Assembly (NCBI GenBank): GCA_032716605.1
Contig: CM064505.1
Location: 50,540,211-50,604,210, forward strand
Direction: 5' to 3'
Source: Paralithodes platypus
Taxonomy: Eukaryota; Arthropoda; Malacostraca; Decapoda; Lithodidae
Length of the DNA: 64,000 nucleotides
Part shown: positions 21,525-32,031 of the stretch, in pieces
Position numbering within the stretch: the first letter of the stretch is position 1
Layout of the letters: the number at the start of each line of letters is the position of its first letter
The notes under the pieces: generated by a model
Databases searched by the model: none
The model's input: the letters and a program-made list of their open reading frames with translations, nothing else
What the model was told of the DNA's origin: nothing
Program-made: the position numbers and the translations under genes

Positions 21525-21542
21525 AGACACCGCTGTCACCAG
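21525..21542 (-). promoter_or_regulatory. Gypsy-type primer binding site
   Basis: The minus strand after the LTR end GGGCATAACA reads CTGGTGACAGCGGTGTCT. The long-LTR element has TTGGCGGCAGCGGTGG at the same place (59151). The tRNA is not assigned. Confidence 0.6.
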
Positions 21543-23001
21543 TGTTATGCCCGGTCCAAATTGGAACGCGAGATATTCTTTGTACAATGAGCAGCTCTCT
21601 AACTGGATAGGTATACCTTAAACTTTAAATATAGAGACAACACAGCAGGATAATAAGCACACAGGTAACAAGTTAACATGGGTTTTATTCAGTTTAACAC
21701 CTGGTTCATGGAGGAGCAAGACATATATTTTATACCTGTAACCTGGAGATCATCAACAACAATCCCACCCCTACTCTGTGCAACTCTCCAACCCAAGAGT
21801 GAAACGTTACTCTCAAACTTTCTTCTACTCAACAGCTGAGCTCTGGAACTCTCTCCCAGAATCAGTCTTTCCCTCTTCCTATGACTTAAATTGCTTCAAA
21901 CTCCGTGTGTCCAGGCATTTTGGCTCGAACGTCCCTTGATTTTGGCCCTGTCACTCTTTCAACTATGGGGGAGGCACTCGCTATAGGCAGTTATGCCTTT
22001 TGCCTCCCTCAATCACATAGAAAAAAAATAAAATAAAAAAATAAGAATAATTAAGACATACAATAATAAGGTTATCAAGTAAGCAATAGGAGTCGGACAA
22101 TGGGTCCGGACTCAAGGTAATAATAATACTCCTAGGATACAATTATAAGGTATACAAAATGGTGGAGGTACACCTCCTACCCAAATAGATCTCAGAGAGG
22201 ATCTCAACAAAAGACAAGAGTGCAGTAATGGCAAATGCCGTCTGGATCATGCAATGATGTCCCCGGCATATAGTGACGTTAACTGACTCTAAAGCAATAA
22301 TGGCCAAGTGGTCATCAACAATGAAGTGGGCTCGGAAAGGCTCACAAATTATATTAATACTATAGGTGTGCTAGATCTCACCTGGAAAAGATTAATCCTT
22401 AACTCTAATTGTGTACTAGCGAGGTGCTGAAGGCTGAGGCAACAATCGTCGGGAGCTGAGATAGAGTGAAATCTATTCGAGTTATGAACCTGACAGAATG
22501 TTAAATGAATTAGGCTAGAAGTTATACAAAGGAACTAGATTACGTGTAAATATGTGTTTGTGTTTGATGCTATGGGTCTTATATAGGCACGCCCCCTCTG
22601 TCGGGCTATGGGAGACCAATAACCCGGGAAGGTGCGTATATAAGGATCCCCTGATAGGTATGTATAATGTGTCCCGGCAAGTGGGCTAATTAACGTCAAT
22701 TTAATTAGGGAGAAGAAAGACCTCTCGCAAGACGTAATGTTAATGAGAACCCCTGAAGATAACTTCTACCACAACCCTGAGTCAACTCTATACCCATAAA
22801 CTATACAAAAGCACTTAAAGGAGAGCTGTAGTGAAGAGGAGTGCCCGTAGATCGAGGGAGGATCCAGTAGTCCGGAGGGCGGCTGGGCGTGATGACTCCG
22901 GAAGTTGGTCCAGGGGGGGCGGCTGGGCGTGATGACTCCAGCTACTGGTCCAGGGTGAGTCACAAGATGATTCCTTAGACCTTGGCGCCTACCACGGGAC
23001 A
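21543..23001 (-). repeat. Gypsy-type 5' LTR, shared with an upstream partial element
   Basis: Minus orientation runs TGTCCCGTGG...GGGCATAACA. It matches 9205-10376. It is flanked upstream (23002-23084, then 26275-27487 across a P-like insertion) by the same sequence that precedes the 3' LTR, so it also serves as 3' LTR of another partial element. Confidence 0.8.
21768..22040 (+). mobile_element. Short LINE 3' end inserted in the gypsy 5' LTR
   Basis: The sequence is absent from the other LTR, where GATCATCAATAACAATAAG is continuous. The + strand encodes a typical LINE C-terminus (STAELWNSLPESVFPSSYD...), a stop, a short UTR and an A-rich tail (AAAAAAAATAAAATAAAAAA). It is heavily 5'-truncated. 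Confidence 0.78.
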
Positions 23002-23270
23002 ACCGGGTTCCTCTTGCACTCCCACAGTGCAGTGATCCCCAAAGGATATGCTGGAGTTCTGCTACAAGGTTTGGGGGGTTAGGGCAAAGACCCTAGAGAA
23101 AGGAAGACAGACCTGTCTTATGGGCGGCCCAGTCGGCATGGGTCAGACTAGCCACCTAGCGGCTGATAGGCATAAACACTGCAGTTGGCGGCCTCATTCA
23201 AGCTGGAGAGGTGGGAGAGGTGTGTGTTTTTCGTACACGTGGATATTGATGGCTGCTTATTGTTGCCACG

Positions 23271-23365
23271 ATGGGGATTGCAGGATTTTCAGCTATAAAC
23301 TGCTCCAATAATTCAAAATGGAATAGAGACCTGTCTTTTTTCCGCTTTCCAAAGGATCCTAAAAG
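23271..23365 (+). pseudogene. Putative THAP-domain first exon of the P-like transposase
   Basis: It starts with ATG, reads INCSNN and then LSFFRFPKDPKR, which is the THAP zinc-finger pattern (Cys...FHxFPxDPxxR), and ends at a splice-donor-like AAAAG/GTGAGT. The first zinc-binding Cys expected near the start is not seen. THAP domains bind the transposon ends. The link to the downstream ORF is inferred. Confidence 0.55.
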
Positions 23366-24297
23366 GTGAGTTTTGTAGCTAAGAAATGCATAATTTTGTA
23401 CTATCAAATCATAATGTATCTGATGTCTGTGACACTGATAGTGTACCAGTCTTCAGGTTTATTAACTAACAGGAATTATGCGTCAGCCTGATGTTTTAAT
23501 GGCACACTATAATGATCATTAGGCCTATTGACAAAAATATATATGAAAACTGAAGGCTGCCGTCCATAAGAGTTCAGAGTGAATACGATTTTCAGCCACA
23601 TTTCCAAGATCACTTGCTGGGGTACTGTTAATACGTAAAATATATTAACAAGGATTCTCTATACTAGGTATTAACACTTACTAAAGGTATTTTCGGTCTC
23701 ACTATTGTGTGCCACATAATTATGAACGCAGTTTAGTCATAAAAACGCATTACATCAAGGTGTGACGACTATAGGCTATGATGTTAGAGGAAATGGTGAT
23801 TATAATAATTATAGAACACTGGTGGTAATGGTGATACTGTGTTAGGCTAATTATATTAGTGATTAATGGTACAAATAATGATGGTAACTGGTGCTATAAT
23901 ATGTTATTTTAAGGCTTAATATATTTTACAATTAAATGTCCATAAATATGAGGTAATATGTTATAGATGATAGCTATCATACAAATATATAACATATACA
24001 CTAAGAAAATATTTTAATTCTCAACATTTCATATTGGAGAGCGAGAAAGAGAGTGTGGGAGGGGTTGACACCTCAGTAGGGACTTTAATCCTAGGGGAGG
24101 GTATATTTGTCATTAGAAAAGGAATGGAAACACGCACACACATTTGTGTGTGTGTGTGAGAATGTGTGAGTGTGAGATAGTGAGAATGTGCGTGTGCAAT
24201 TGTGCAACCTGTGTGCAATGTGTGCAACCTGACTAAACTAACTATAACCTAAGCTAACTTTTAAACTAAGTATACCATTGTCTCCCCTTCCCTGAGA
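23366..24297 (+). other. Intron or decayed middle of the P-like transposase
   Basis: AT-rich sequence with no long frame. A GT-rich tract lies near 24130-24220. It may be intron plus lost exons between the THAP exon and the 24298 ORF. Confidence 0.45.
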
Positions 24298-25539
24298 TTG
24301 AAACTATGGCTTCAGGCCTGTAGACGGCAAGATATTATGAAGGTTACTGTAGCATTAAAATTTGCTCTTGCCCCAAAGCTAACCAATGCACATATTTTCA
24401 CTCCCCCTTTTAAGACTATGCGTGTGTGCTTGGCTACTCAAGTAATTAGTTGCACTGTTGCAGCTGCAATGAACACGCATGTTTCTTTAGGTAAGTTACC
24501 TAGCACTGCAGAGTTCATTGCAAAATGGAATGACATCTTTGACAGTGTAAATGGACGAACTTTTGAAGTATGTGAAGAGTTAAAGAAACCAGTGAAAATC
24601 ACAAGTCCTCATGTTTCTTTTTGGATGGATACAATTGAATGGTTCAAGGGTGTACATTTTAACACGTCTTATACTATTCACTGTCTTGTTGGATGGAGAC
24701 TAACCCTACAAGCAATGCTTGGCCTCATGCAGGACCTACAATCCATTGATGGATTTAAGTTCCTACTCCCATCCCAGCTAAACCAGGACTGTCTTGAGAA
24801 TCTGTTTGCTATAATTCGACAGAAGGGTGGTAACAGATACAATCCAGATCCTAATCAGTTCCGATTCACCTTCAGACAGACTCTGTGTAACATGCTCATT
24901 GCACCATCTTTGTCTGCCAATTGTGCCCCAGATTCTGATTCTCTCCTCATCACACTATCTGAGTTAAACAAAGCTCGTACACAGTCATGTTCAACCTCTA
25001 GAGCACCATCAACATCCATTTCAACTTCTTGTGATACAAGTGACTTGTCTTATGACTACCAAGTTCATGACTTGGATGCTAATGGTGTCAGTTATGTTCT
25101 AGGCTATGTGCTAAAAAAGCTAAATATCTCTTGTGCTACCTGCTCCACTTCATTTGTAAACAATTCTGATTTTCTCAATGAAGCTAGTCAGATATTTACA
25201 CACATGAAAGCTTTCAAAACATCGAACAGAGACTTTGGTGGTCTCACAGTACCATCAGAGGATTTGGTGCAATCATTTCACTCTGTTCACAGCTCTATGG
25301 TTGTACCATTCCTGTCTGACATGACAAATCTTTTTGGACCGAATGTGAATTCCAGGTTGACCATATGTGTTGTAAATACTCTGTCACACCTTTCACTCTG
25401 CAGAAATGGCTTGTTTAAAATTGCACAAGTGTATTGCAGAATAGCAATATATTGGAAAATTCACAAACTAAATTATAGTTATCGAGCTTCCCAAATGAAA
25501 AAACAAACCAGGAAATCTTTAATTTTGAAACATGTGTAG
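24298..25539 (+). CDS. P-element/THAP9-type transposase, C-terminal part
   Basis: An open frame of about 413 codons reads like the second half of P/THAP9 transposases. It has AAAMNTHVSLGKLPSTAEF followed by WNDIFDSVNGR, WRLTLQAMLGLMQDL, the hallmark LNQDCLENLFAIIRQKGG with NPDPNQFRFTFRQ, and later YVLGYVLKKL with Cys pairs. The first catalytic Asp residues should lie upstream and are not visible. The first in-frame codon is TTG, so this is probably an internal exon with its true start upstream. DDE/RNase H-fold chemistry is expected for the family. Confidence 0.82.
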   Translation: MKLWLQACRRQDIMKVTVALKFALAPKLTNAHIFTPPFKTMRVCLATQVISCTVAAAMNTHVSLGKLPSTAEFIAKWNDIFDSVNGRTFEVCEELKKPVKITSPHVSFWMDTIEWFKGVHFNTSYTIHCLVGWRLTLQAMLGLMQDLQSIDGFKFLLPSQLNQDCLENLFAIIRQKGGNRYNPDPNQFRFTFRQTLCNMLIAPSLSANCAPDSDSLLITLSELNKARTQSCSTSRAPSTSISTSCDTSDLSYDYQVHDLDANGVSYVLGYVLKKLNISCATCSTSFVNNSDFLNEASQIFTHMKAFKTSNRDFGGLTVPSEDLVQSFHSVHSSMVVPFLSDMTNLFGPNVNSRLTICVVNTLSHLSLCRNGLFKIAQVYCRIAIYWKIHKLNYSYRASQMKKQTRKSLILKHV

Positions 25540-26274
25540 TGCTAACAGGTTCACATCAGGCCTAAGATGCTCAGGGAATAAGTGTGGTAATATACAGCCC
25601 ATTTACTCCAGCCCTGTTTTAGTTACAGAGATTAGAAGTAATACTTTCTGACCTAACTATAATGAACAGGGTATAGTAGTAGTAGTAGCAGTTGTGGTGA
25701 TGGTGGTATATTCACAAACAATGTTACATAGTCATAAGAATGGCTTTATAGGTGGTGGTGGAGTATTAGGCTACAGTATATAATCACAATGTTCTGTAGT
25801 GTTAAGAATAAATATACAAGGTGGTGGTGGTGGTGGTCTACTGTACTGAAGGCTATTACATTATTCACTATGTTCTGTAGTCTATATAATATACTGTAAA
25901 CTCTATATACTTGTGTTTCTTTTTCATGAATATGTACATATATAAGATGTGATCTGCAATACAGCTGTAAACAATGAAGTAGCCTACAACTGTATAATTT
26001 TATTCTTGGTATAAATTTAGTATCTTAATTATTTCCTTTCTGTTTATCTTATTATGTATTCAAAATCGCTTATAAATGTTTATACACAAGTGATATTATC
26101 ATACTGATATTATCTTCAGCATAAAGAGTAATGTGTATGGTTATTGAGATGAAGTGTACGCCAGCAAGAGTAGTGTTTCCTATTGGCCGCTAGAGGTGCT
26201 ACCGTCGCGGCGAGCCCGGGCAATAAAAACAATTAACGCTGAGTGCCCCATCCTATTAGTATTTACTATCCTTA
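25540..26274 (+). other. 3' noncoding part of the P-like transposon
   Basis: AT-rich, with GGT microsatellites near 25690 and 25820. The subterminal inverted repeat partner (TATTGGCCGCTAGAGG) lies near 26187. No gene is seen. Confidence 0.5.
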
Positions 26275-27487
26275 GTTAGGGTGACTAGCATAATGATCTA
26301 CCTAGAGTTGCAAGCAGTCTAGATAGTAACATTATAGGTAGTCTAAGGGTGGTCAGGGTAAGTGTCTTCCTTCCTTGCTAGTTCGTGGAACTATCAGAAC
26401 CATGTAGTAATAAGAGAATCCAGAAAGGGGAGCCCAAAGTGGGTTGCCCAAAATTAGTCCTCTTCCTGATGGGGGGAACCCGATCTGGTAGATCTAAAGT
26501 TACTACACTATCCTCATAATCCCTTGAACAAAACAAGGTAGGAATCCTTTGGTACTTGGTTTGTGCACCGCATCGAAGGCCAGAAAGGGGGAGCCCAAAG
26601 TGGGTTGCCCAAGCTAGTCCTCTTCCTGATGGGGGGAACCCGACCTGGTAGATCTTCGATCACAGCACACAACTGACAAGTTGAACACCAGCTATCTCTG
26701 GCTGTTCTTACCCTGAACTAAAGAATACCAAATGGCAAGCTTAGTTACTGATGTCCAGGCTGGGTGAGTATAAGGCAATCTTCTTGCCCCTACTTAAGGC
26801 GCCCGGCTTGAGAGGATCAAAGGCGCTGGGGTGGTGTTGGCGCGTGGTGGTTATGTCCTTGTAGCTCTGGGGGTGGCGCGCCTGGACTCTGGTTGTACCT
26901 TGTAGCTAGATGCCCCCGGGCAGATTCTGTTATAAGATGGGGGTGATCACTTCCTGGTGGGAGAGGAAGTGGATGAGAAATGGCATGTGCAGGATGATTT
27001 ATATAAGAAAAGGTTTAGAACTGCTGCATGGGTTGAACTGCTGGTTTATGCGCTATCCTAGCCCGGGAAAAGGACATGACTTGGATGGCTGCAAGATCCT
27101 CAGGGGTTTTGATGGGTGATATAAATGGCTGACTAGGGAATAGAGAGTGAAAGTCTGGAGCAGTTTGGCAGTCCTTGATGGGGGGAAAGGTAAGTTGGTA
27201 AATAAAGGAGTACCACCTGTAGCTGGTTGATCAGGCTGGGGAAGTCTAGGATGGTTAGCTGGGTTTTTAGCGTAGTTACCCCTCTGACTTTTCTCTCTGG
27301 TGGTAGGGGCCATAGAAGCTGGCTGGGCAGGGTATGCTGGTGTAGTCCACTCAGGTCTTATGTGTCCCACCTGTCTCGTTGATATGCGGGCGATGCGGGC
27401 AGGAGCAGGGTGGCTGGCAGGAGTAGGGTTGGCTGCAGGTTTAGTGGCAGCTAGAGATGCGGTCTTATCATCCTGAGACTGCATCTC
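26275..27487 (-). mobile_element. Second, partial gypsy ORF3 region
   Basis: It is nearly identical to 10462-11665. On the minus strand 27484-27053 encodes the ORF3 C-terminus (SQDDKTASLAATKPAAN...). It is cut on its upstream side at about 27487, where DIRS-D gag begins. Together with the LTR at 21543 it is the tail of another gypsy unit in tandem. Confidence 0.8.
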
Positions 27488-27655
27488 ACATAGACATTTG
27501 GGATGGCTTTGACATACACGTCCAAAATATTACCCGCAGCATCTTTAGCCCGTAGTTTCCTGTTTTTGTTCATTTGAATAATCCACTCACCTGATACTGG
27601 GAGTTCTCCCGAGATTGTCTTCTGTGCACTCGCGGAATTCTGAGTCGTAATAATA
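27488..27655 (-). pseudogene. DIRS-D gag-like ORF, upstream part
   Basis: The minus strand reads ISGELPVSGEWIIQMNKN, RKLRAKDAAGNILDV and KAIPNVY, matching ISGELP/LSGELPVPREWVIQ and KAIPSYYHQDYFVY of DIRS-B. The next residues (DYFVYSS) are found 18 kb away at 9200, so the gypsy array was inserted here. Confidence 0.8.
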
Positions 27656-27671
27656 ATAATAATAATAATAA

Positions 27672-28459
27672 TTATCGTATAAATACGATAGAATATGACT
27701 CTTTTGTGATCTCGTATGTCTCTGTGACGTCACGATCGCTCCTACAGCACGACGTAGGACGAGTAGATCGTATATTATAAGATTGTAAATAAGTTAAGTT
27801 ATAAAAGGTCTAATATGCTATTAAGCAATATTGCCATGGTCTTATGTAGTATATATGAATTATCGTATATATTAATATAATTTATCGTATAGAGCAACCT
27901 AGATGCGGTACGATAATTTGGGCTCCTGGCGTTTTGCCAAGGCAGCAAGGTGTGCCTTCGAGGAAGACCAGAGCCTTCACGAACACCAACCAGTTAACAT
28001 CTAATTTTCCGCCCTCTGTTGATCGTGCTTTTGTGCCTTTAATCACAACACACATACAGTAATACACACAGCTACACCATCACGACGCTCTCATCGACGC
28101 CATGACTGACTGACAGATAAGCATAATATTCATGTCCATTCCCATGTAATCATTTATTCTTTCTTTAACTTGACTCGTGTCTCGGGACCGAAGTCTCGAT
28201 CCCCATTGTCCACCGCCATATTGGCTAAACGTTCTCCCTTGCCTCATTGCCACGTGGAACTATTGGTGAGTTAATTCCTGGCTAATATTAACCCTTATAA
28301 CCTTACCCTATATATAAATTTATTATGTGAGACCTTTGGATATAACTTAGCTTGTTTCAGATTGAATTCAATTTAGATATGGAGTAGTTTTCATTTAGAT
28401 TGATTTATTTGATTCATTATAGCTTAGTAATATTTAACTTCCATTGATAGTTTACCACA
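27672..28459 (+). repeat. BEL-2 5' LTR
   Basis: Matches 17387-18179 inverted, with scattered differences. It ends TTTACCACA. The first two or three bases (TGT in BEL-1) are replaced by the (TAA)n flank. TTGGTGCCCAGACC follows as primer site at 28460-28473. Confidence 0.82.
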
Positions 28460-28510
28460 TTGGTGCCCAGACCTCGGGACTTAGCTACCAGTAGGAGATT
28501 TTCTTAGGCA

Positions 28511-29206
28511 ATGAGCAAGGGATTAGCCCAGGGATGCAGGAGCAAGGACCCCGGAGGGGTGGGGCTTGGCTATCTTCCTGTACCTCAGGCGCCGGTGCCT
28601 CAGCGAATAGCCATAGTAGGGCATTCATATGCCACTAGGCTAAGGGCAGCCGACGGAGGAACTGAGTCGTATCGGGCGTCGGAGGGGGATAGGACATTCA
28701 AGCTGTCCTACTTCGGGGTACCGGGAGCAACCGTTGACACCGTGAGAGCCTCCCCACAGTCGGGGCAGGTGGTCCGGTTTAGGCCGCATATGATCTTTTT
28801 GTTTTTGGGCGGCAATGATATACGCCCCGGTACAGTACCCCGCGAGTTAGCTGACGCTATCAAAGAGGTGGCGCTGGATCTGGAGCGTGAGTCCGGGGGG
28901 AGCTGTAGGATTGTGGCAATAGAGAGCCGGACGAGAGTCCGAGGGTTGCCAGCGGCGGAGTACCAAGCCATTAAAAATTCTGTTAACCGCGCCCTGAGGT
29001 GTCGGTTAGTAGAGACGAGGCACCGCTTTGTATCGCTCACTCTCAGCATCCGGGACCTCGACCAGGATGGTGTCCACCTCGATTTAGACACCAATCAAGT
29101 CCTGTATGATAAGATTGTAGGGCTAACGAAGCGTTGGCTAGAGAGCGGGGTTGTATCGTTGCGCCTGCCTAAGTCCTGCATCCCACCCATCATCTTTCCC
29201 CAATAA
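28511..29206 (+). CDS. SGNH-hydrolase-like protein encoded by BEL-2
   Basis: This is a complete ORF of 231 residues with an ATG start, the second copy of the protein at 16634-17335. The blocks IVGHSYATRL, FLGGNDIRPG and DQDGVHLD are identical in the catalytic positions. Differences are mostly single substitutions plus a two-residue gap near the C-terminus, and neither copy has a stop or frameshift. It lies between primer site and gag. Its role in the element is unknown; family knowledge suggests ester or acyl hydrolysis, which is inference. Confidence 0.82.
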   Translation: MSKGLAQGCRSKDPGGVGLGYLPVPQAPVPQRIAIVGHSYATRLRAADGGTESYRASEGDRTFKLSYFGVPGATVDTVRASPQSGQVVRFRPHMIFLFLGGNDIRPGTVPRELADAIKEVALDLERESGGSCRIVAIESRTRVRGLPAAEYQAIKNSVNRALRCRLVETRHRFVSLTLSIRDLDQDGVHLDLDTNQVLYDKIVGLTKRWLESGVVSLRLPKSCIPPIIFPQ

Positions 29207-29292
29207 ATTTTCTTTTCCGTTTCAGACTTCCTGTGACATATGACCTGACCTAACATTTTTTCTTGTTCAATATGATCCATTGGTACGTATTG

Positions 29293-29845
29293 TATGAGAG
29301 TACAAGTACGCTATGTGCCTATATGAACTTACACTGTTACCAATCACTCATTAGAAAGCTAACATATAAATTCATTCAGCGCCTTAACACTTCTGAGAAC
29401 AGGATCATTAAAATGCTACAAACTCCAAGCATAGTGTACACCTCCAGGATCCAGGCACACTGGAGGAAGTTGCTCTATATTTAACCTTAAGTAATGATTT
29501 CAGGTCTGCTACTCTACAGAATTAGCATACCGGTACTGAACCTCATAGTGCAGTACAGTACCGATATTCCTATACTGTACTGTAGCAACATACTGTACTG
29601 GAAGCTAAATGATGTGAGGCATGGTACTGTACACAATTAGGACAGTGGTTTTGGTAACACAGTAGTTTGATGACCACTGTTTTTGGTTGAGGCAGTGCTG
29701 TGAACTACATGATAGCAAGCTGGGTATTATTTAATTTCTTTTTATTTTATGTAGCCTATGTACAGTAGCTTATATATATTTATGTTACTGTAAGGTATAT
29801 ATGGACCCAAGTATGGTCCCCTCTGTACTGTGTGAGTCTGAAATA

Positions 29846-29872
<27 letters not shown>
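29293..29872 (+). mobile_element. 5'-truncated LINE-A 3' end in BEL-2
   Basis: It encodes YESTSTLCAYMNLHCYQSL...QAHWRKLLYI, then a UTR and a (TTA)n tail. BEL-1 has the empty site (GGTATTGCTATTTA). TATTG is found on both sides, a short target duplication. Confidence 0.88.
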
Positions 29873-29876
<4 letters not shown>

Positions 29877-30113
29877 GCTATTTAGTGTACTATTTTTTCT
29901 CCATAACATAGAAGTCCGCCGGTCGGCGTCTCTTAATTAGACTATTATATGGCCGTTGTCTTTGTAACGTAACATTTAGATACATAGCCTATAGGCTCAC
30001 ATGCAAAATGAATAAAGACAATAAAGAGACACCGTCTAGTGGGGTGCTGATCAAGGCCTCTAAAAATCAAAGGGTGGGACTAAGGGGAGTATTAAATAGG
30101 CTATAATAATAAT
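29873..30113 (+). pseudogene. BEL-2 spacer and gag N-terminus
   Basis: The spacer CTATTTAGTGTACTATT is shared with BEL-1. Gag starts with ATGAATAAAGAC at about 30008 and reads ETPSSGVLIKASKNQRVGLR and GVLNRL, then is cut by LINE-A. Gag resumes at 51969 (LIVDVNTF). Confidence 0.8.
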
Positions 30114-30935
30114 AATATAATAATAATAATAATACTTTATTTCACACTCACACAGTACAGAGGGGACCATACTGGGGTCCATATATACCTTACAGTAACA
30201 AAAATATATATAAGCTACTGTACATAGGCTACATAAAATAAAAAGAAATTAAATAATACCCAGCTTGCTATCATGTAGTTCACAGCACTGCCTCAACCAA
30301 AAACAGTGGTCATCAAACTACTGTGTTACCAAAACCACTGTCCTAATTGTGTACAGTACCATGCCTCACATCATTTAGCTTCCGGTACAGTATGTTGCTA
30401 CAGTACAGTATAGGAATACCGGTACTGTACTGCACTATGAGGTTCAGTACCGGTATGCTAATTCTGTAGAGTAGCAGACCTGAAATCATTACTTAAGGTT
30501 AAATATAGAGCAACTTCCTCCAGTGTGCCTGGATCCTAGAGGTGTAGCCTATGCTTGGAGTTTGTAGCATTTTAATGATACTGTTCTCAGAAGTGTTAAG
30601 GCGCTGAATGAATTTATATGTTAGCTTTCTAATGAGTGATTGGTAACAGTGTAAGTTCATATAGGCACATAGCGTACTTGTACTCTCATATTTTGAGAGC
30701 CCCAGAAACATTTTCATGATATTGTGATATGAGATACTTAGTCTATTCACTGTCATTTTCTTATAGTTCCACCATATAGTTGTGCTGTATACATTGGTGA
30801 GCAGTAGGAGTTGAACAATGTTATTTTTGTATCCCATGTGCACATATGAAATTTTCTTAATATTGAATTTCCCTGCATGTAAAGTTGCCTTCGCTGACGA
30901 CCCATATCCTCATCATCTGAGCGATCACTTGAAAT
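30114..30935 (-). pseudogene. LINE-A ORF2 C-terminus, 3' UTR and tail
   Basis: The minus strand resumes the ORF at ISSDRSDDEDMGRQRRQ and continues with ILRKFHMCTWDTKITLFNSY, TSRIQAHWRKLLYI and a stop (with one frame change near 30790). A UTR of about 380 bases rich in GTACTGTAC-like palindromes and a (TAA)n tail follow. It is separated from the RT palm by DIRS-B. Confidence 0.85.
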
Positions 30936-30937
30936 AT

Positions 30938-31287
30938 TAAAGGTTTCACTCCTGTAAGGAGATAAAGAAAACCTAATATTTAGTAGTGGCCCCGTAATCA
31001 TTGACGAACATGCTTATTACATAAGGCATCCTCTTCAAACACTAATCCGCCGTAGTTTGAATCTACCGCGCAGAGCATTTAAAATCTGAGGAGCCTTCAT
31101 CATGAGCGCACGCGACCTCACTCATGGCTTCAGTCATTATGAATTGGGTTCGTACTACGAAAAAACTTCGTAAAAAATAAAAACAAAAAGAAAATAAGAA
31201 TAACTATCCAATAAGCTTTCCATCATATCGTGGATGTACTTGTGTGGATCTTTGACCAGATGCTGATTCAGGCGTCATTCTTCCTTC
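30938..31287 (-). repeat. DIRS-B right inverted terminal repeat
   Basis: The inverse of 39185-39493 over about 300 bases, with an extra 40-base hairpin-forming tip at the outer end. Confidence 0.85.
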
Positions 31288-31360
31288 ACTGACATATCAA
31301 GTAAACCAAAATCCTTAATACATCAACGAATGGGAAGGGGACGGTCGGGAGGGCCCGAGT

Positions 31361-31466
31361 CGTCAATGATTACGGGGCCACTACTAAATATTAGGTTTTC
31401 TTTATCTCCTTACAGGAGTCAAACCTATAATTTATTAGTGGCCCCTCCATCATTGACGAACATGCC
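31361..31466 (-). repeat. DIRS-B internal complementary region
   Basis: Carries the right tip joined to the left tip through TATAATTTATTAGTGGCC. The two tips at 30938 and 39493 together account for the whole stretch. Confidence 0.82.
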
Positions 31467-32031
31467 TGATTTCTAAGACTGGAGGGGGACATTCGTAATC
31501 ATATCATAACTCTAGCAAAGCAGATAATCAAACAACCACATAGTATTCTTACTTTGAAAAAATATATTTAATTACGGCGGAGACCATATAAATACAAAAA
31601 AGGGGGTTCAAGCAGGTGCGTGATTCAAAGAAGCCTGCTTGACAAAAAAGGGGGTAACTCTGGAGATTCTGTGAACAGATCTGTAGTTACCAAGGCACCC
31701 CCCTCAACGAGTGGTGACAAAAAATAACAAGTTATAAGTTTACATGTGCACATAATAAACCCCATAATATTCGTGAAAAATAATTTGCAAAAAATCTCCA
31801 CTGTTTAATACTAAATTGCTTTCACAGCTAAAACTACTATAACAACTCCATTGTTTTGTACTAACATTGTACTAGCACAATTTCTCGCAGAGAAATTTTC
31901 ATATCACATTAACCCTAATTGTATCACAGCTCTTATACTCTGGCGGGGTCTAGGGTGTCCTATGTTACACTGACTGCACCCCCCCCCCCCCCCCTTTCCT
32001 TGAAAGTAAACAAAAGTGACAGTAGGGCCAT

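Larger units (their letters stand above)
23085..26274 (+). mobile_element. P-element/THAP9-like DNA transposon
   Basis: It is inserted at the ORF3-LTR junction of the gypsy array. GTTAGGG occurs on both sides (23078-23084 and 26275-26281), and eight bases match with one mismatch, as expected for P elements (8-bp duplication). The intact junction is seen at about 10462. It encodes a THAP-like exon and a P-type transposase C-terminus. An inverted repeat around CTAGCGGC..ATAGG lies about 70-80 bases inside each end, but I could not see strong terminal inverted repeats. Confidence 0.72.
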
